A stretch of 32,721 nucleotides of DNA from Vibrio sp. MEBiC08052 (GTDB taxonomy: Bacteria > Pseudomonadota > Gammaproteobacteria > Enterobacterales > Vibrionaceae), in assembly GCF_001506075.1 (NCBI RefSeq), contig NZ_KQ947475.1, positions 2,107,649 to 2,140,369 of the forward strand, written 5' to 3'. A program made the position numbers and the translations under genes. The notes under the pieces are model-generated. The model was given only the letters and a program-made list of their open reading frames with translations, searched no databases and had not been told where the DNA came from. The stretch's first letter is position 1; every line of letters begins with the position of its first letter. Of this stretch, positions 7,167 to 15,688 are shown one piece after another.

Positions 7167-7535
7167 CTACTGATTTTGTGATGTGGCTTGTGATTTCAGG
7201 CCATAAGCAGCACCAGAGAGGACATTCATTGAACGCTCTTTCTCATAGTCTCTAAGGCTGTTTTTGGCTGAAACTGATGCGAGTGCTGATTTCACGTGCT
7301 GGCTGGCATCAGGGGTTGAACTGAGTCCATATCGAGCCATTTTATTCGCTTCTCCCTGCTGTGCCGCAGCTAAAGATGAAGCTACATTTTCGTCGACACG
7401 TCCCAGTTGCTCATTGAGCAATACACCAGACTGTGTATTCCTAAGCAATTCCTGTTGTTTTGGATAAAAACGATTATACCAATCATCATATTGCTGTCGG
7501 ACAATACCCGCATAAGTATCTGATGCTATTCCCAT
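7167..7535 (-). CDS. Phage virion-associated protein (122 aa), function unknown
   Basis: It starts MGIASDTYAGIVRQQYDDWY after an AGGGGA site. The sequence is rich in Gln, Ser and Ala and predicted helical, with an aromatic N-terminal segment (YDDWYNRFYPKQQ). The ASSLAAAQQGEANKMARYGL stretch resembles the low-complexity helices of its neighbour at 7547-8218. Both probably belong to the internal-virion/ejection group, based on composition and operon position. No enzymatic motif is visible. Confidence 0.6.
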   Translation of the reverse strand: MGIASDTYAGIVRQQYDDWYNRFYPKQQELLRNTQSGVLLNEQLGRVDENVASSLAAAQQGEANKMARYGLSSTPDASQHVKSALASVSAKNSLRDYEKERSMNVLSGAAYGLKSQATSQNQ

Positions 7536-7546
7536 ATAAAGTCCCC

Positions 7547-8218
7547 TTAGCTATACATATAACCGCTTGGATCACTCTGGACATTGTATGTATTTAGTCC
7601 GGCTCTCTGAGTGGTCATGCCATCAACCCCATCCATCTTGGCGGTATTCTGCTTCTGATAGTCCTGATAACTCCGAAGACCTGCACCAGCCACTGCACCA
7701 ACCGCCTGCGTATTTGCTGACCGGGTATTAAATGAGCTTTGAGCATCACTGGCCGCTTGATTTGCACTCATCGTTGCAACATCACTGAGCCCCTGAAGAG
7801 CCGTGGCCTTCTGACCGGTTCCCATCGCAACTACATCACTTAATCCGGCAACATATTTATCCTGCTCTGAGGACTGAGCCCGGTTGACCGTATTTGCCTG
7901 ATTGATCGCTTGATCAGTGGTGATATCCGCCTGCGTCTGTTTGAATTTCCCGCTACTCGGGTCAACCCCGGAAGCGGCCATGCTGCGCGCTGTGTTATCC
8001 CGGTTTTGGCTGTATGCAGCGTTATAAGCCAAATCAGCATCAGATTTTGTATCTGACATATTTGAGTCACTGTTGTAATTTCCGACACGCTCAATAAACG
8101 AATTCTCATACTGGGATAATTCATCCTGATAAATACGCCATTGCTGATTGGCGACATCAGCTGCGGCCTTCTCATAAGATGTTTCTTTTATTTCATTGCT
8201 ACCTTTATTTCCACCCAT
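7547..8218 (-). CDS. Phage internal virion / ejection-type protein (223 aa)
   Basis: GGAGC lies upstream of the ATG. The protein is strongly enriched in Ala, Ser, Gln, Asn and Asp, with motifs such as MAASGVDPSSGKF and several NQA/SA repeats. This ARxMAxSGVxPSSGKF type of sequence is common in small virion proteins of podovirus-like phages. No transmembrane helix is evident, except a short Ala/Gly stretch (TQAVGAVAGAGLRSY). It follows the tail fibre module and precedes three more probable ejection proteins. Confidence 0.6.
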   Translation of the reverse strand: MGGNKGSNEIKETSYEKAAADVANQQWRIYQDELSQYENSFIERVGNYNSDSNMSDTKSDADLAYNAAYSQNRDNTARSMAASGVDPSSGKFKQTQADITTDQAINQANTVNRAQSSEQDKYVAGLSDVVAMGTGQKATALQGLSDVATMSANQAASDAQSSFNTRSANTQAVGAVAGAGLRSYQDYQKQNTAKMDGVDGMTTQRAGLNTYNVQSDPSGYMYS

Positions 8219-8221
8219 GGC

Positions 8222-8620
8222 TTACAGCTCCTTTATCCAGTGTTGAACCCGGTCGTTACTGCTGTCTTGTGAAAACCCCTGACGCCGCAGAAATCCAGAC
8301 AGACGCTCAACTGTGGTGAATAACTCGATACCACGACCGCCAATCTGTCGGGTCAGTTGATGAATATCAGATAGATAAGTGGACAGCACACATTGACCCA
8401 GAGACTGAGCAAACATGATATTGACCCACACAACCCCATTTCTGAGGGTTGGTTGAAGAACATAAAACCCACCACCGCAAAGAAACAAAAACGCCCTGCA
8501 TTCAAGCAAGGCGCGGTCAATCTGGTCAGCGAACGGGTCTTTGTTGCGCTGCTGCGCTCCGGTTATAAAGGGGAGTATTCGCAAACGATGCTTTCTGTAA
8601 TCGGCTCTGACTGAATTCAT
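8222..8620 (-). CDS. Phage late-operon protein of unknown function (132 aa)
   Basis: The start overlaps the stop of the 118-aa gene upstream (ATGA-type junction), showing translational coupling. The protein has a basic N terminus (MNSVRADYRKHRLRILPFI), a hydrophobic centre (AFLFLCGGGFYVLQP) and a C-terminal segment GGRGIELFTTVERLSGFLRRQGF. The last segment faintly resembles the end of GNAT acetyltransferase domains, but no acetyl-CoA loop is clear. It is best left as a hypothetical virion-region protein. Confidence 0.6.
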   Translation of the reverse strand: MNSVRADYRKHRLRILPFITGAQQRNKDPFADQIDRALLECRAFLFLCGGGFYVLQPTLRNGVVWVNIMFAQSLGQCVLSTYLSDIHQLTRQIGGRGIELFTTVERLSGFLRRQGFSQDSSNDRVQHWIKEL

Positions 8621-8973
8621 CCGCTATACCACGCTGGCCGTACTGGCCGGTCTTCATCTCTGAGGTTGTATTGTCTCAGTCGATCACGGTAGTCGATCAC
8701 CTCCTGTAACATGTTGGTGTCTGCGACGACGCGCCCCCCATAGGTTGCATCAGCAATCAACATATAATCGGTATTCTGAAGCTCGGTATTCCGCCATGTC
8801 CGTTCGTTATACTCTTCCGAATCCAACCAGCTCTGATACATTGCCATTCGGTGGTCATATTCCTCCTGAGTGAGAAGACCGTCAGAGCGCATTTTTGGCA
8901 GTTCATCCAACGTCTTAATCTCATCATTGTGGTAAAAGCGGTAAACCGATTTTTCAATCTCTAAGTCATTCAT
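8617..8973 (-). CDS. Putative tail fibre assembly chaperone-like protein (118 aa)
   Basis: It overlaps the J-like fibre gene by 4 bp (ATGA) and follows it directly, the usual place for a fibre assembly chaperone. The N terminus contains IEKSVYRFYHNDEIKTLDEL, and the C-terminal part has LQEVIDYRDRLRQYNL followed by RPVRPAWYSG. A W/Y-R-x-x-L-R helix ending in a Pro-rich tail is typical of tail assembly chaperones. The sequence match is weak, so context carries most of the call. Confidence 0.5.
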   Translation of the reverse strand: MNDLEIEKSVYRFYHNDEIKTLDELPKMRSDGLLTQEEYDHRMAMYQSWLDSEEYNERTWRNTELQNTDYMLIADATYGGRVVADTNMLQEVIDYRDRLRQYNLRDEDRPVRPAWYSG

Positions 8974-10685
8974 CGTGGATCCACTGCGTTATCAATTGCT
9001 GCTCTATAAGTAACGGTGCCACCACCGTCGTTTGTCGAATCCAGCCGGACTCTGAATCGGCCAACCGCGGCTGGGTTGTTCGTCCATCCCGGGCCGAAGT
9101 TTGTTCGTCGGTTTCTCACGCCAAAGCTTCGGACACCGTAACGGTTGCCACCACCGGCGGCATTACTGTCATAAACATAGAAAACCACACCGCCGACATT
9201 AAACTCAGTACCCGGAGGCGGCATATAATTAGCCGAGCACATCGTGACACTGGCAATCACATGTCCATTAATCCCGACCATCTGCACGATAAAACCGAGA
9301 AATCCAGAGCCGCCTATCCGGGGGCGGTCTACACGAATATCAATTACGTTTGCCGGAATGGTGCGAAATCGTGCGCGGTTCTGAGTCGGAAAGTTCATAG
9401 AAATATCCCCGGCTGCATAAAAATCCAGACAAGTGTTTGGCGTGTTGCCGTTCCATGGCGCAGATACCCGTGTTTCAACTCTCACCTTCCTTGAGGCGGC
9501 AACATAGATATTCCGGTTAAACGGGTAGGTTCGGCTGGTCGTCATATTGTCCCCAAAACACAGAAATAGCTCCGCACCAGTGTATATCTGAGAGCCGATA
9601 ATTGAACTGCCGGTAATGGTTGCACCGTTGATATTCCCGCCGTTCATCGTTGATGCCGAAATATCCCCGTTAAAATATCCGTCGGATGCTTCAATACGCC
9701 CTGAAAACGTCCCGCTACTGGCGGTCATCACGCCTTCATTTGTGACATTAAACAGCGAACCAATGTGTATCTCAGCGCCGTTAATCACGGCGCTGTTTAA
9801 TATCGGGGTATCAATTTCTATCCCGGCCTGAATCGTATCGGCAACAATATCCTGAGCCTGAAGCACTTCAATCGTCGCCTCTTCAATCAGGGCTTTGGGG
9901 ATTTTGACTGCGCCACTGTCCACCGCCAGCAGCGGTGTCAGGGAGTCTTCCATATTGGGGTCAAACACAAATAACTGGCTTGCAGAAATGGCAACCTGAC
10001 TGGTTCCATCCGCCCCGGCGAGGATGCCAATCCCAGCAGTAATGTTTCCGGCAGTTGCTTTCTGTGTCCACATATCCTGAAATGCGCTACTCCCATTTTC
10101 ATTGATTGTGTCAATGTTGCTCGTCAAATCCTGAATGAGTGCCGAATCTTTCATCTGCTCACCAATCTCATCAATCACAGAGGAAATATCCTGACTGGTT
10201 TCACCGAAGGTACCGATGGTTGCGTGATACGGGCCGGGCTTATTCTTTATATTGACGTGCCGGATCCAGTAATAGAATGTGGAACCTGTTGTCACTATGT
10301 CACCGAAGACGGTAGCCGGGGTGGTTGCTATCAATACAGCATCGGTCAGGGCATCGGTTACTGAGCGCCAGACCTCTGTATATGCATGGCCGGTATATTG
10401 GGGGGCATCCCATGTCAGCATGATTGAAGCAAAACCGCCGCTGACTGCAAAGCCGGTTGGCACGGTCGGATATGCCGCCTTATTGTTTTCTGTATCTGAC
10501 ACCGGGCTCGGGCTTAACACATACCGCCCACCGGCACTTTTTCTGACACCGGCCAGTTTTACATCCGCTAAATCCCGTACCGTGACCGCCCGATCTAATC
10601 CGTTGCCCCGCTGGCCGGTCAGTAACTCAATATTTTCCTGAACCGATTGCTCATTACGACCAGCGCGAAATGCTCTTTTTGTCAT
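8970..10685 (-). CDS. Phage tail fibre / tip protein, J C-terminal-like (571 aa)
   Basis: A fibronectin type III-like region lies near residues 70-165 (PTGFAVSGGFASIMLTWDAP, AYTEVWRS, FYYWIRHVN). The central part (about 170-300) matches the host-specificity J/DUF1983-like region, with helical IDEIGEQMKDSALIQDLT and GNITAGIGILA followed by SASQLFVFDP. The section at 290-370 has repeating beta motifs (NGAEIHIG, SSGTFSGRIEASDGYF, NGGNINGATITGSSI), as in trimeric fibre shafts. The C-terminal 200 residues are Gly/Asn-rich and beta, probably the receptor-binding tip. Lambda J C-terminal domains are usual in siphoviruses; here one occurs beside a P22-like portal, indicating a mosaic tail. The start overlaps the upstream gene by 4 bp. 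Confidence 0.75.
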   Translation of the reverse strand: MTKRAFRAGRNEQSVQENIELLTGQRGNGLDRAVTVRDLADVKLAGVRKSAGGRYVLSPSPVSDTENNKAAYPTVPTGFAVSGGFASIMLTWDAPQYTGHAYTEVWRSVTDALTDAVLIATTPATVFGDIVTTGSTFYYWIRHVNIKNKPGPYHATIGTFGETSQDISSVIDEIGEQMKDSALIQDLTSNIDTINENGSSAFQDMWTQKATAGNITAGIGILAGADGTSQVAISASQLFVFDPNMEDSLTPLLAVDSGAVKIPKALIEEATIEVLQAQDIVADTIQAGIEIDTPILNSAVINGAEIHIGSLFNVTNEGVMTASSGTFSGRIEASDGYFNGDISASTMNGGNINGATITGSSIIGSQIYTGAELFLCFGDNMTTSRTYPFNRNIYVAASRKVRVETRVSAPWNGNTPNTCLDFYAAGDISMNFPTQNRARFRTIPANVIDIRVDRPRIGGSGFLGFIVQMVGINGHVIASVTMCSANYMPPPGTEFNVGGVVFYVYDSNAAGGGNRYGVRSFGVRNRRTNFGPGWTNNPAAVGRFRVRLDSTNDGGGTVTYRAAIDNAVDPR

Positions 10686-12286
10686 GCTAATTCTTCCAGC
10701 GAACTTGCCACGAGTATACGTTCAATGATTGAAGTCCCTTGAACATGAACCTGCCACTTGCTGGCTCGTACAGGGGGCAGCCGGAATGCATCATCCGTGA
10801 GTTGCCCCACTGGCACAGTCAATATTGCTTTCCCGTCAGCAATAAATGACACACTGACAGACTCAGGAGCCGGTGACTGGATCCGAGCACACGACAAAAT
10901 AGAATGGCGAGGCACCAGAAATGTTTTACTCTGCCATTCAAATTCAATGGCTTCTTCTCCTTGCCGCCATTGTGAAACCGACAGGCCGGAGACAATCATT
11001 AATACATCCCGCTCTAAATCGTTGTAGGCACAATCCCATCTATCGCCAATGCGAGTAAAATCCTGAGAAACCGGGTCAAAGATAAAGCCGCTCACATCAG
11101 TCTGAGCAACATACTTCCCTTCAACCGCAACCGCCCGGATGGTTTGAGGTTTGAAGCCCTGCCATTGCTCACGAGTAATAAGCTGATGAGTCATATGGGT
11201 TGCACCATCACGACTGACAGCAATCAAACCATCCGGAGAGGCATAAACCGCCATGCCGGACAGCACAACCAGTGAGTCTGGACTGACACATGCCTGCTCA
11301 ATATCGAGTTTTGTACCGGTAACTGCACTCGGGGTGACACCACTGAAAATGTACGGATAGCCTTTTGTAGTCACAACAAGCGAATTACCAATTGCTGCAA
11401 TGGCAACAATCTCATGCTCAGTGGTATCCCGGTATCCGGGCGGCCATGCGTAAGGCAGATACGCTTCAGAAAACATCACTTCATTTCCGGCAAACCCGGC
11501 ACAGATACCATTCGCCATTTGACATAGTCCCTGCATGTTCTCCGGGGGAAGTGCATAGTCATAGGTTTCCAGCACTGCGCCACTGACATCACGCGCCGAA
11601 TCCATATACTGCGTCTGCGCAATCGGCAGCTCAGCACAGAGAATGTACTCACTATCGGTTGATGAGGTCACAGAGCGGTATAATCGGGTGTGCGTAATAT
11701 TGTGCGAATTACTGACCGGCTGAACCAGTGTCACCGTCACGGTAGACCCCGGCTTTTCAATCACTACCGGCACTGACGGCTCTCCCGGCGCGCCTTCTTC
11801 ACCAAAGCGGGTCACGTAGGTCTGGATGTAGACCCGGTCTTCATCATCATACAAAGCAAGCTCGCCTTCTCCGGGCTCTTCCCCGGTGGAGGTATCCACA
11901 TCGGATACCACCGGCGGCGACCCCGGCAGCGGAACCCCTAAGTCATACCATGCCACCGGGCCGAATCCGTCCGCGCTTAATGCGATATCCTGAGCCGTGA
12001 CCCGTGGTTTTGCATCGCCGGTCCAGTAAACCCGCAGATAGGCATCCTGAGCCATCGGATTGTCAATCGCATGAACCCGGTTTTTCCAGTAGAGCCAGCC
12101 CTCGTCGGTGTATCTGAAAAGTGTGGAGGCTTCACCCGGAAGTTGGAATGCCAACAAATGATTGAAAACCGGTGCCAACACACCATTTTCAAACTGACAG
12201 TCCCTTGCCACCGTCGCCGCCTCATCAGGCAACAAATGGGGCATCAGGCGGGGAACTTCGCCTTTCATCATCGAAATATTAATCAT
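10682..12286 (-). CDS. Phage tail/stabilisation protein, beta-propeller-like (534 aa)
   Basis: The protein is rich in beta-strands with recurring segments: TLFRYTDEGWLYW, YLRVYWTGD, RLYRSVTSSTDSEY, NGICAGFAGNEVMFSEAYLPYAWP, SLVVTTKGYPYIFSG, YASPDGLIAVSRDGA. The phrase type AGFAGNEVMFSEAYLPYAWP is typical of large phage tail proteins placed after the connectors, akin to tubular or gp10-like stabilisation proteins. It likely forms part of the tail tube below the connector and holds the fibre encoded by the next gene (4-bp overlap). No enzymatic motif is seen and the start lacks a strong ribosome site. Confidence 0.65.
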   Translation of the reverse strand: MINISMMKGEVPRLMPHLLPDEAATVARDCQFENGVLAPVFNHLLAFQLPGEASTLFRYTDEGWLYWKNRVHAIDNPMAQDAYLRVYWTGDAKPRVTAQDIALSADGFGPVAWYDLGVPLPGSPPVVSDVDTSTGEEPGEGELALYDDEDRVYIQTYVTRFGEEGAPGEPSVPVVIEKPGSTVTVTLVQPVSNSHNITHTRLYRSVTSSTDSEYILCAELPIAQTQYMDSARDVSGAVLETYDYALPPENMQGLCQMANGICAGFAGNEVMFSEAYLPYAWPPGYRDTTEHEIVAIAAIGNSLVVTTKGYPYIFSGVTPSAVTGTKLDIEQACVSPDSLVVLSGMAVYASPDGLIAVSRDGATHMTHQLITREQWQGFKPQTIRAVAVEGKYVAQTDVSGFIFDPVSQDFTRIGDRWDCAYNDLERDVLMIVSGLSVSQWRQGEEAIEFEWQSKTFLVPRHSILSCARIQSPAPESVSVSFIADGKAILTVPVGQLTDDAFRLPPVRASKWQVHVQGTSIIERILVASSLEELA

Positions 12287-12303
12287 AAAAACAGAGAAGA
12301 TTG

Positions 12304-12891
12304 TTATTGGCTCGCTTGACCGAGACCGAATTGAAATGCCTGAAAGTGAGAAACCGCTTTCGCCTGTTGCGCCTCAGCCTGCCCGTCCCGTGAATAAGCC
12401 CGGTACATGAGGTAGTCAAACAGCAAAGGCGCGTATATATCGTGAATATCCACCCAGTCAGAATCCCGGCTGACATGCAGGTGACGTGAGTAGGTCAACT
12501 CAATCGGCTGTACCGACTGAGTTGACGGGAAAATAAAAAACGTCAGCGGATCATCCGGGTTTCGCATCCAGTTTGTAGGGCGCGTATCGGTCTGCCTGCG
12601 CCAGTCCGGATAAAGATGACTGATGCGCTCCTGCTCCGTCTGCTCTAAACCGTACCCGTTGCAATGGTTCACCGACAGCAGTAAATAGGCATCATCCGGC
12701 AACGGCACCTGCCACTGCCCGGCAGCGACCTGAATTTCCGCTGTTTTGTTGGACAGCGCAGGGTGCGCCAGCGTTAAGGCGGCAAGAGCATCATTGAAAC
12801 TGCACCGATGGAAATCTTTTGACCAGAGTGTGAATGTGTCATCGACAAGAGCATTGCCCACACGGATAATCAGTTGGTTAACATCAATCAT
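12304..12891 (-). CDS. Phage head-tail adaptor protein (195 aa)
   Basis: The start codon overlaps the previous gene's stop by one base. The sequence shows ALTLAHPALSN, a conserved LPDDAYLLLSVNHC strand, a PTNWMRNPDDPLTFFIFP segment and a helical C terminus (LLFDYLMYRAYSRDGQAEAQ). This 'pol D A - Tyr - PDDP - phage value - beta' layout is common in phage adaptor proteins located between the coat gene and the tail protein. It probably docks on the portal. The family identification is from memory and moderate. Confidence 0.6.
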   Translation of the reverse strand: MIDVNQLIIRVGNALVDDTFTLWSKDFHRCSFNDALAALTLAHPALSNKTAEIQVAAGQWQVPLPDDAYLLLSVNHCNGYGLEQTEQERISHLYPDWRRQTDTRPTNWMRNPDDPLTFFIFPSTQSVQPIELTYSRHLHVSRDSDWVDIHDIYAPLLFDYLMYRAYSRDGQAEAQQAKAVSHFQAFQFGLGQASQ

Positions 12892-13481
12892 CAGAAAAAC
12901 TCCCGACGGCGGCGCTCCGGTGATGGATTCAACTCGGGGAACGTTTCAATCCGCCAGCGATAGGCTCGGCGAATGCCTTCCGTAAATTCGCGCTCATGAT
13001 ATGGCGTCAACTGACTCTCCGGATCGGTTTTTTCTGAATCGAGAATGGCCGCCGCACCATGACAAATGATGTCACACCAATCGGACAGCAGCGTTTCAGG
13101 CACATACCGGGTATCTGGCTTTGGCTCAACAACAGAGACAAACTGAACATGACACGCATCTTTATAAAATCGGGCAGCGTCAAGACCGGTCATGATGTAA
13201 TCCATACCCGGTAAGAGTGACTGCCCGTGCGATTGAATACCAAGCACTTTCGCCGCTTTGATACTGCCCGGATGATTACGATTTTCATCGGAGCCTTCCA
13301 CCACGTTGACCGTCTCCCCAGCTGATATCAGGTCAATGGTTCGCTGGTGAATAATCGCCTGACTCTTTCGGCAAAACGTGATTGCCGCCCGGACGATTGC
13401 CGTTTTCATCTCTAGAACAATCCGATCGGATACCATCGTGCGCAGGGTTGGCAGAAACTTATCAACCGCAATCATATTCAT
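12891..13481 (-). CDS. Phage connector / head-completion protein (196 aa)
   Basis: The start overlaps the upstream gene by 4 bp. Features are an N-terminal helix (FLPTLRTMVSDRIVLEMKTA), then IVRAAITFCRKSQAI, a central beta region and the C-terminal DWCDIICHGAAAILDS and YHEREFTEGIRRAYRWR segments. The latter resembles connector/adaptor proteins in which a Trp/Cys helix is followed by an E-x-x-E-G-I-R-R-A helix. Together with the next gene it likely closes the portal ring. No metal or catalytic motif is visible. Confidence 0.55.
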   Translation of the reverse strand: MNMIAVDKFLPTLRTMVSDRIVLEMKTAIVRAAITFCRKSQAIIHQRTIDLISAGETVNVVEGSDENRNHPGSIKAAKVLGIQSHGQSLLPGMDYIMTGLDAARFYKDACHVQFVSVVEPKPDTRYVPETLLSDWCDIICHGAAAILDSEKTDPESQLTPYHEREFTEGIRRAYRWRIETFPELNPSPERRRREFF

Positions 13482-13933
13482 GATGACTCCCCCTCTCCAA
13501 TGTCCTGCATTGCGCGGATCGTATTCCGAACCCGGAGCCGGTAGTCCTCGGCACTCTCCTGAGCCCCTTTGTCATCAATAAGCATGTCAGCCCCTTCAAG
13601 TAAAGCTGCAATCTTTGGGCTGTTCATCTTCTTCAGATCATACGGTTTGTCTCCGACCATGACCGTAAAGTCCGCATCAATTATCTGTTGTCTGGCCACA
13701 TATTCCTCATCAGCCAGAGCCTCGGCTTGTGCCTGCTCCTGCTCCGCTTTCTGACTGAGCACATCATCTAATTTTTCTGCTTCGATAAACACCTGTTCAA
13801 ACCGCAGCAGGTTTGCAGCAACAGAGACTTCCACTTCAATCGGGGTCATCCGGGGAAATACCTGCCGGGTGCCACTGACCGTATCCCGCTTAAATGCTTT
13901 GGGACCGATATAAACAATCGAAACTTTACTCAT
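13478..13933 (-). CDS. Phage structural-region protein (151 aa), unknown
   Basis: GGAGAG precedes the ATG at good spacing. It begins MSKVSIVYIGPKAFKRDTVS and continues with a beta-rich part (VFPRMTPIEVEVSVAANLLR) and a Glu/Ala/Gln-rich helical middle (SQKAEQEQAQAEALADEEYV). Similar proteins starting with a short beta domain (K-x-V-x-Y-I-G-x-K) lie between coat and connector genes in many phages. Function is not established. A strong hairpin terminator lies just upstream (13951-13974). Confidence 0.6.
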   Translation of the reverse strand: MSKVSIVYIGPKAFKRDTVSGTRQVFPRMTPIEVEVSVAANLLRFEQVFIEAEKLDDVLSQKAEQEQAQAEALADEEYVARQQIIDADFTVMVGDKPYDLKKMNSPKIAALLEGADMLIDDKGAQESAEDYRLRVRNTIRAMQDIGEGESS

Positions 13934-13950
13934 AAAATCACTCTCCGGAA

Positions 13951-13974
13951 AAAGAAAAAGGGCGCAAGCGCCCT
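13951..13974 (-). terminator. Intrinsic terminator upstream of 13478-13933
   Basis: Read leftward, GAGGGCGCTTGCGCCC followed by TTTTTCTTTTT: the stem is GGGCG/CGCCC around CTTG. It follows the 13995-14372 gene and should stop or attenuate transcripts coming from the coat gene. Confidence 0.7.
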
Positions 13975-13994
13975 CAATGTGGGTGGGTTATCGG

Positions 13995-14372
13995 TCAATA
14001 GCCCGTAGCAATGTATTCGGGTCTGATTTGAAGCGTCCCGGTGGCGGAAGCCCCTTTAATCGTGGTCGTCAGTTTCTGTTTTTGCCGTGTATATGCCTCA
14101 CAGTTGATGGACTGACTGTACTCTCCGGATAAATCCACATCTTCGGCCAGCAACATCTCTCCCAGACGGATATCAGCCATGACCCCATCGCCCAGACCGG
14201 TCGTCGCAATCCGCAGTCCGATGAATTCAATCCCAATGGGGATGTCCAACATTTCAATCACATCCCCGACAGCAGCCCCCAAAAGAGTCACTTTTGATTT
14301 TGCAACGGAAACATTGCCGTGTGTCCCGACATACAGCCGGTCATGCATCGACGGTGCGCTAATCACTGTCAT
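13995..14372 (-). CDS. Phage head protein following the major capsid (125 aa)
   Basis: The start is ATG 14372 with GGAG at good spacing; nine extra upstream codons lack one. It begins MTVISAPSMHDRLYVGTHGN and is beta-rich (VTLLGAAVGDVIEMLDIPIG, FIGLRIATTGLGDGVMADIRL). No known domain is named, but a 120-130-aa beta protein directly after an N4-gp56-type capsid is often a capsid-associated or decoration protein. That assignment rests on position. A terminator separates it from the next gene. Confidence 0.6.
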   Translation of the reverse strand: MTVISAPSMHDRLYVGTHGNVSVAKSKVTLLGAAVGDVIEMLDIPIGIEFIGLRIATTGLGDGVMADIRLGEMLLAEDVDLSGEYSQSINCEAYTRQKQKLTTTIKGASATGTLQIRPEYIATGY

Positions 14373-14391
14373 GATTTGTTCTCCTGTAAAG

Positions 14392-15618
14392 TTATGCACC
14401 GGCGGATTTGGTGCTGACTGCCGTATCTAATGCCATGACGCCATGGTCATTTAAGCGACCCGACTTATCTTTAAAGCGGATTTTTTTCAGACCATTCATC
14501 CATGCAATCGTGATTTCCGTGCGATTTCCGGCATCAGTTTTCTCTTCATGAATCGAAAACTGACTGCCGTTTTGCGTTTTACCCCAAGCAGAGGCTAGTG
14601 CCTGCCCACCCAGAAGAATGGCCCGGTCAATCGTTGTCCCGGCACTTTGCTGTGTTACGGTGGCAGCATGATTATTCATAGACACCTTCACCGTTGAACC
14701 GGGGTTGAACCGAACCGGGCACCCCTTGTACTTGCGCACCAGAATATTGCCCTGCATTGCACACTCACCACTAAAAACCGGGTGTTTAAAGTTCCTGCTC
14801 CGGGTAATTGCGTTAGCCACCAACTGTTGCCAGTCTTTGTGACTGGCTGTCTGTTTCCAGTCAAACCACTGACGGGGCGTGACGTTCAGTACGTAAAATG
14901 GTTCATCGCCTGCCAGCTCATCATGCGTGAACCGTACTGGCTGAATGGGATGTGCCATTTCTTCCAAATAGAGGGACATGCTATCGACAACTTCAAGACT
15001 GAACACATCGGCCTGATCGATTGCCTCAAATTTTGTTGCATCCCCACCGAAAAAATGGCGGTCATAAGTGGGCGGTAACACATCATTGACCATGATTTCA
15101 TCAAACTCATCGTGATCGGCCAGCGGAACAATAATGTCATCGTGCATATAGTCACCACGGGCTCCGGCCAGATGAAAAGTTGCGGTCTGATCCTGCAATG
15201 TATTGAAATATGGTCCTAACAAAGTACGCGCTGTTCTTCTCAAATCATGAACTGTGCGTTGCTGGCTCATTTTTCCACCGGCATCAACTTGGTGGCGTCC
15301 CTGATCGATTGATAATTCAAATTCGGTGAAATCCAACGATTCACCCCGTCCGGAGATTTTTTTATCCCCCATGGTCGGACGTTTGGAGAGACCGTGAATG
15401 ATATTCATATCCACAGTATCCCCTGCGGTTTTTTTTAAATCAGACACACGTACAATTGGGGCGTGAGGTGATGTCTGGCGCTCTCCCTTTTTGTCACCGG
15501 TCGCTGCCTTCGGCACATCTTCGGTGAACATATTGACAAACGACCGGTTACGCTGAGATGCAGTAAACAACGCCGCTTGTTGAATTTTTCTGGCCTGCGC
15601 CTGAGTAATGGTTGTCAT
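14392..15618 (-). CDS. Major capsid protein, N4-gp56 type (408 aa)
   Basis: The start is ATG 15618 with GGAG upstream; a longer frame adds eight residues read through the terminator region. The protein has an N-terminal helix (TQAQARKIQQAALFTASQRN) and a long domain with RVSDLKKTAGDTVDMNIIHG, SLDFTEFELSIDQGRHQVDA, RRTARTLLGPYFNTLQDQT and FYVLNVTPRQWFDWKQT. Together with GLSKRPTMGD and the closing LGGQALASAWGK these match the N4-gp56/DUF4043-type major capsid family (HK97 fold) as I remember it. It is preceded by a scaffold-like gene and follows the usual portal-scaffold-coat order. Confidence 0.8.
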   Translation of the reverse strand: MTTITQAQARKIQQAALFTASQRNRSFVNMFTEDVPKAATGDKKGERQTSPHAPIVRVSDLKKTAGDTVDMNIIHGLSKRPTMGDKKISGRGESLDFTEFELSIDQGRHQVDAGGKMSQQRTVHDLRRTARTLLGPYFNTLQDQTATFHLAGARGDYMHDDIIVPLADHDEFDEIMVNDVLPPTYDRHFFGGDATKFEAIDQADVFSLEVVDSMSLYLEEMAHPIQPVRFTHDELAGDEPFYVLNVTPRQWFDWKQTASHKDWQQLVANAITRSRNFKHPVFSGECAMQGNILVRKYKGCPVRFNPGSTVKVSMNNHAATVTQQSAGTTIDRAILLGGQALASAWGKTQNGSQFSIHEEKTDAGNRTEITIAWMNGLKKIRFKDKSGRLNDHGVMALDTAVSTKSAGA

Positions 15619-15626
15619 AAATGCTC

Positions 15627-15663
15627 CAAAAAAAGCACCCACCGGTGAGGGTGGGCGCTTTTA
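15627..15663 (-). terminator. Intrinsic terminator between scaffold and capsid genes
   Basis: Read leftward, AAAAGCGCCCACC pairs with GGTGGGTGCTTTT, ending in TTTTTTT, just before the capsid ribosome site. It may tune the ratio of scaffold to capsid transcripts. Confidence 0.75.
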
Positions 15664-15688
15664 AACGGTTGGCGTGGATACGCCGGGG

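Noticed and set aside
8393..8614. 73-codon + strand ORF opposite the 132-aa gene
   Set aside because: The minus-strand frame fits the operon with overlapping start and stop; the + frame has no ribosome site or neighbours.
10279..10641. 120-codon + strand ORF inside the J-like fibre gene
   Set aside because: Shadow of the fibre gene in another frame, without independent support.
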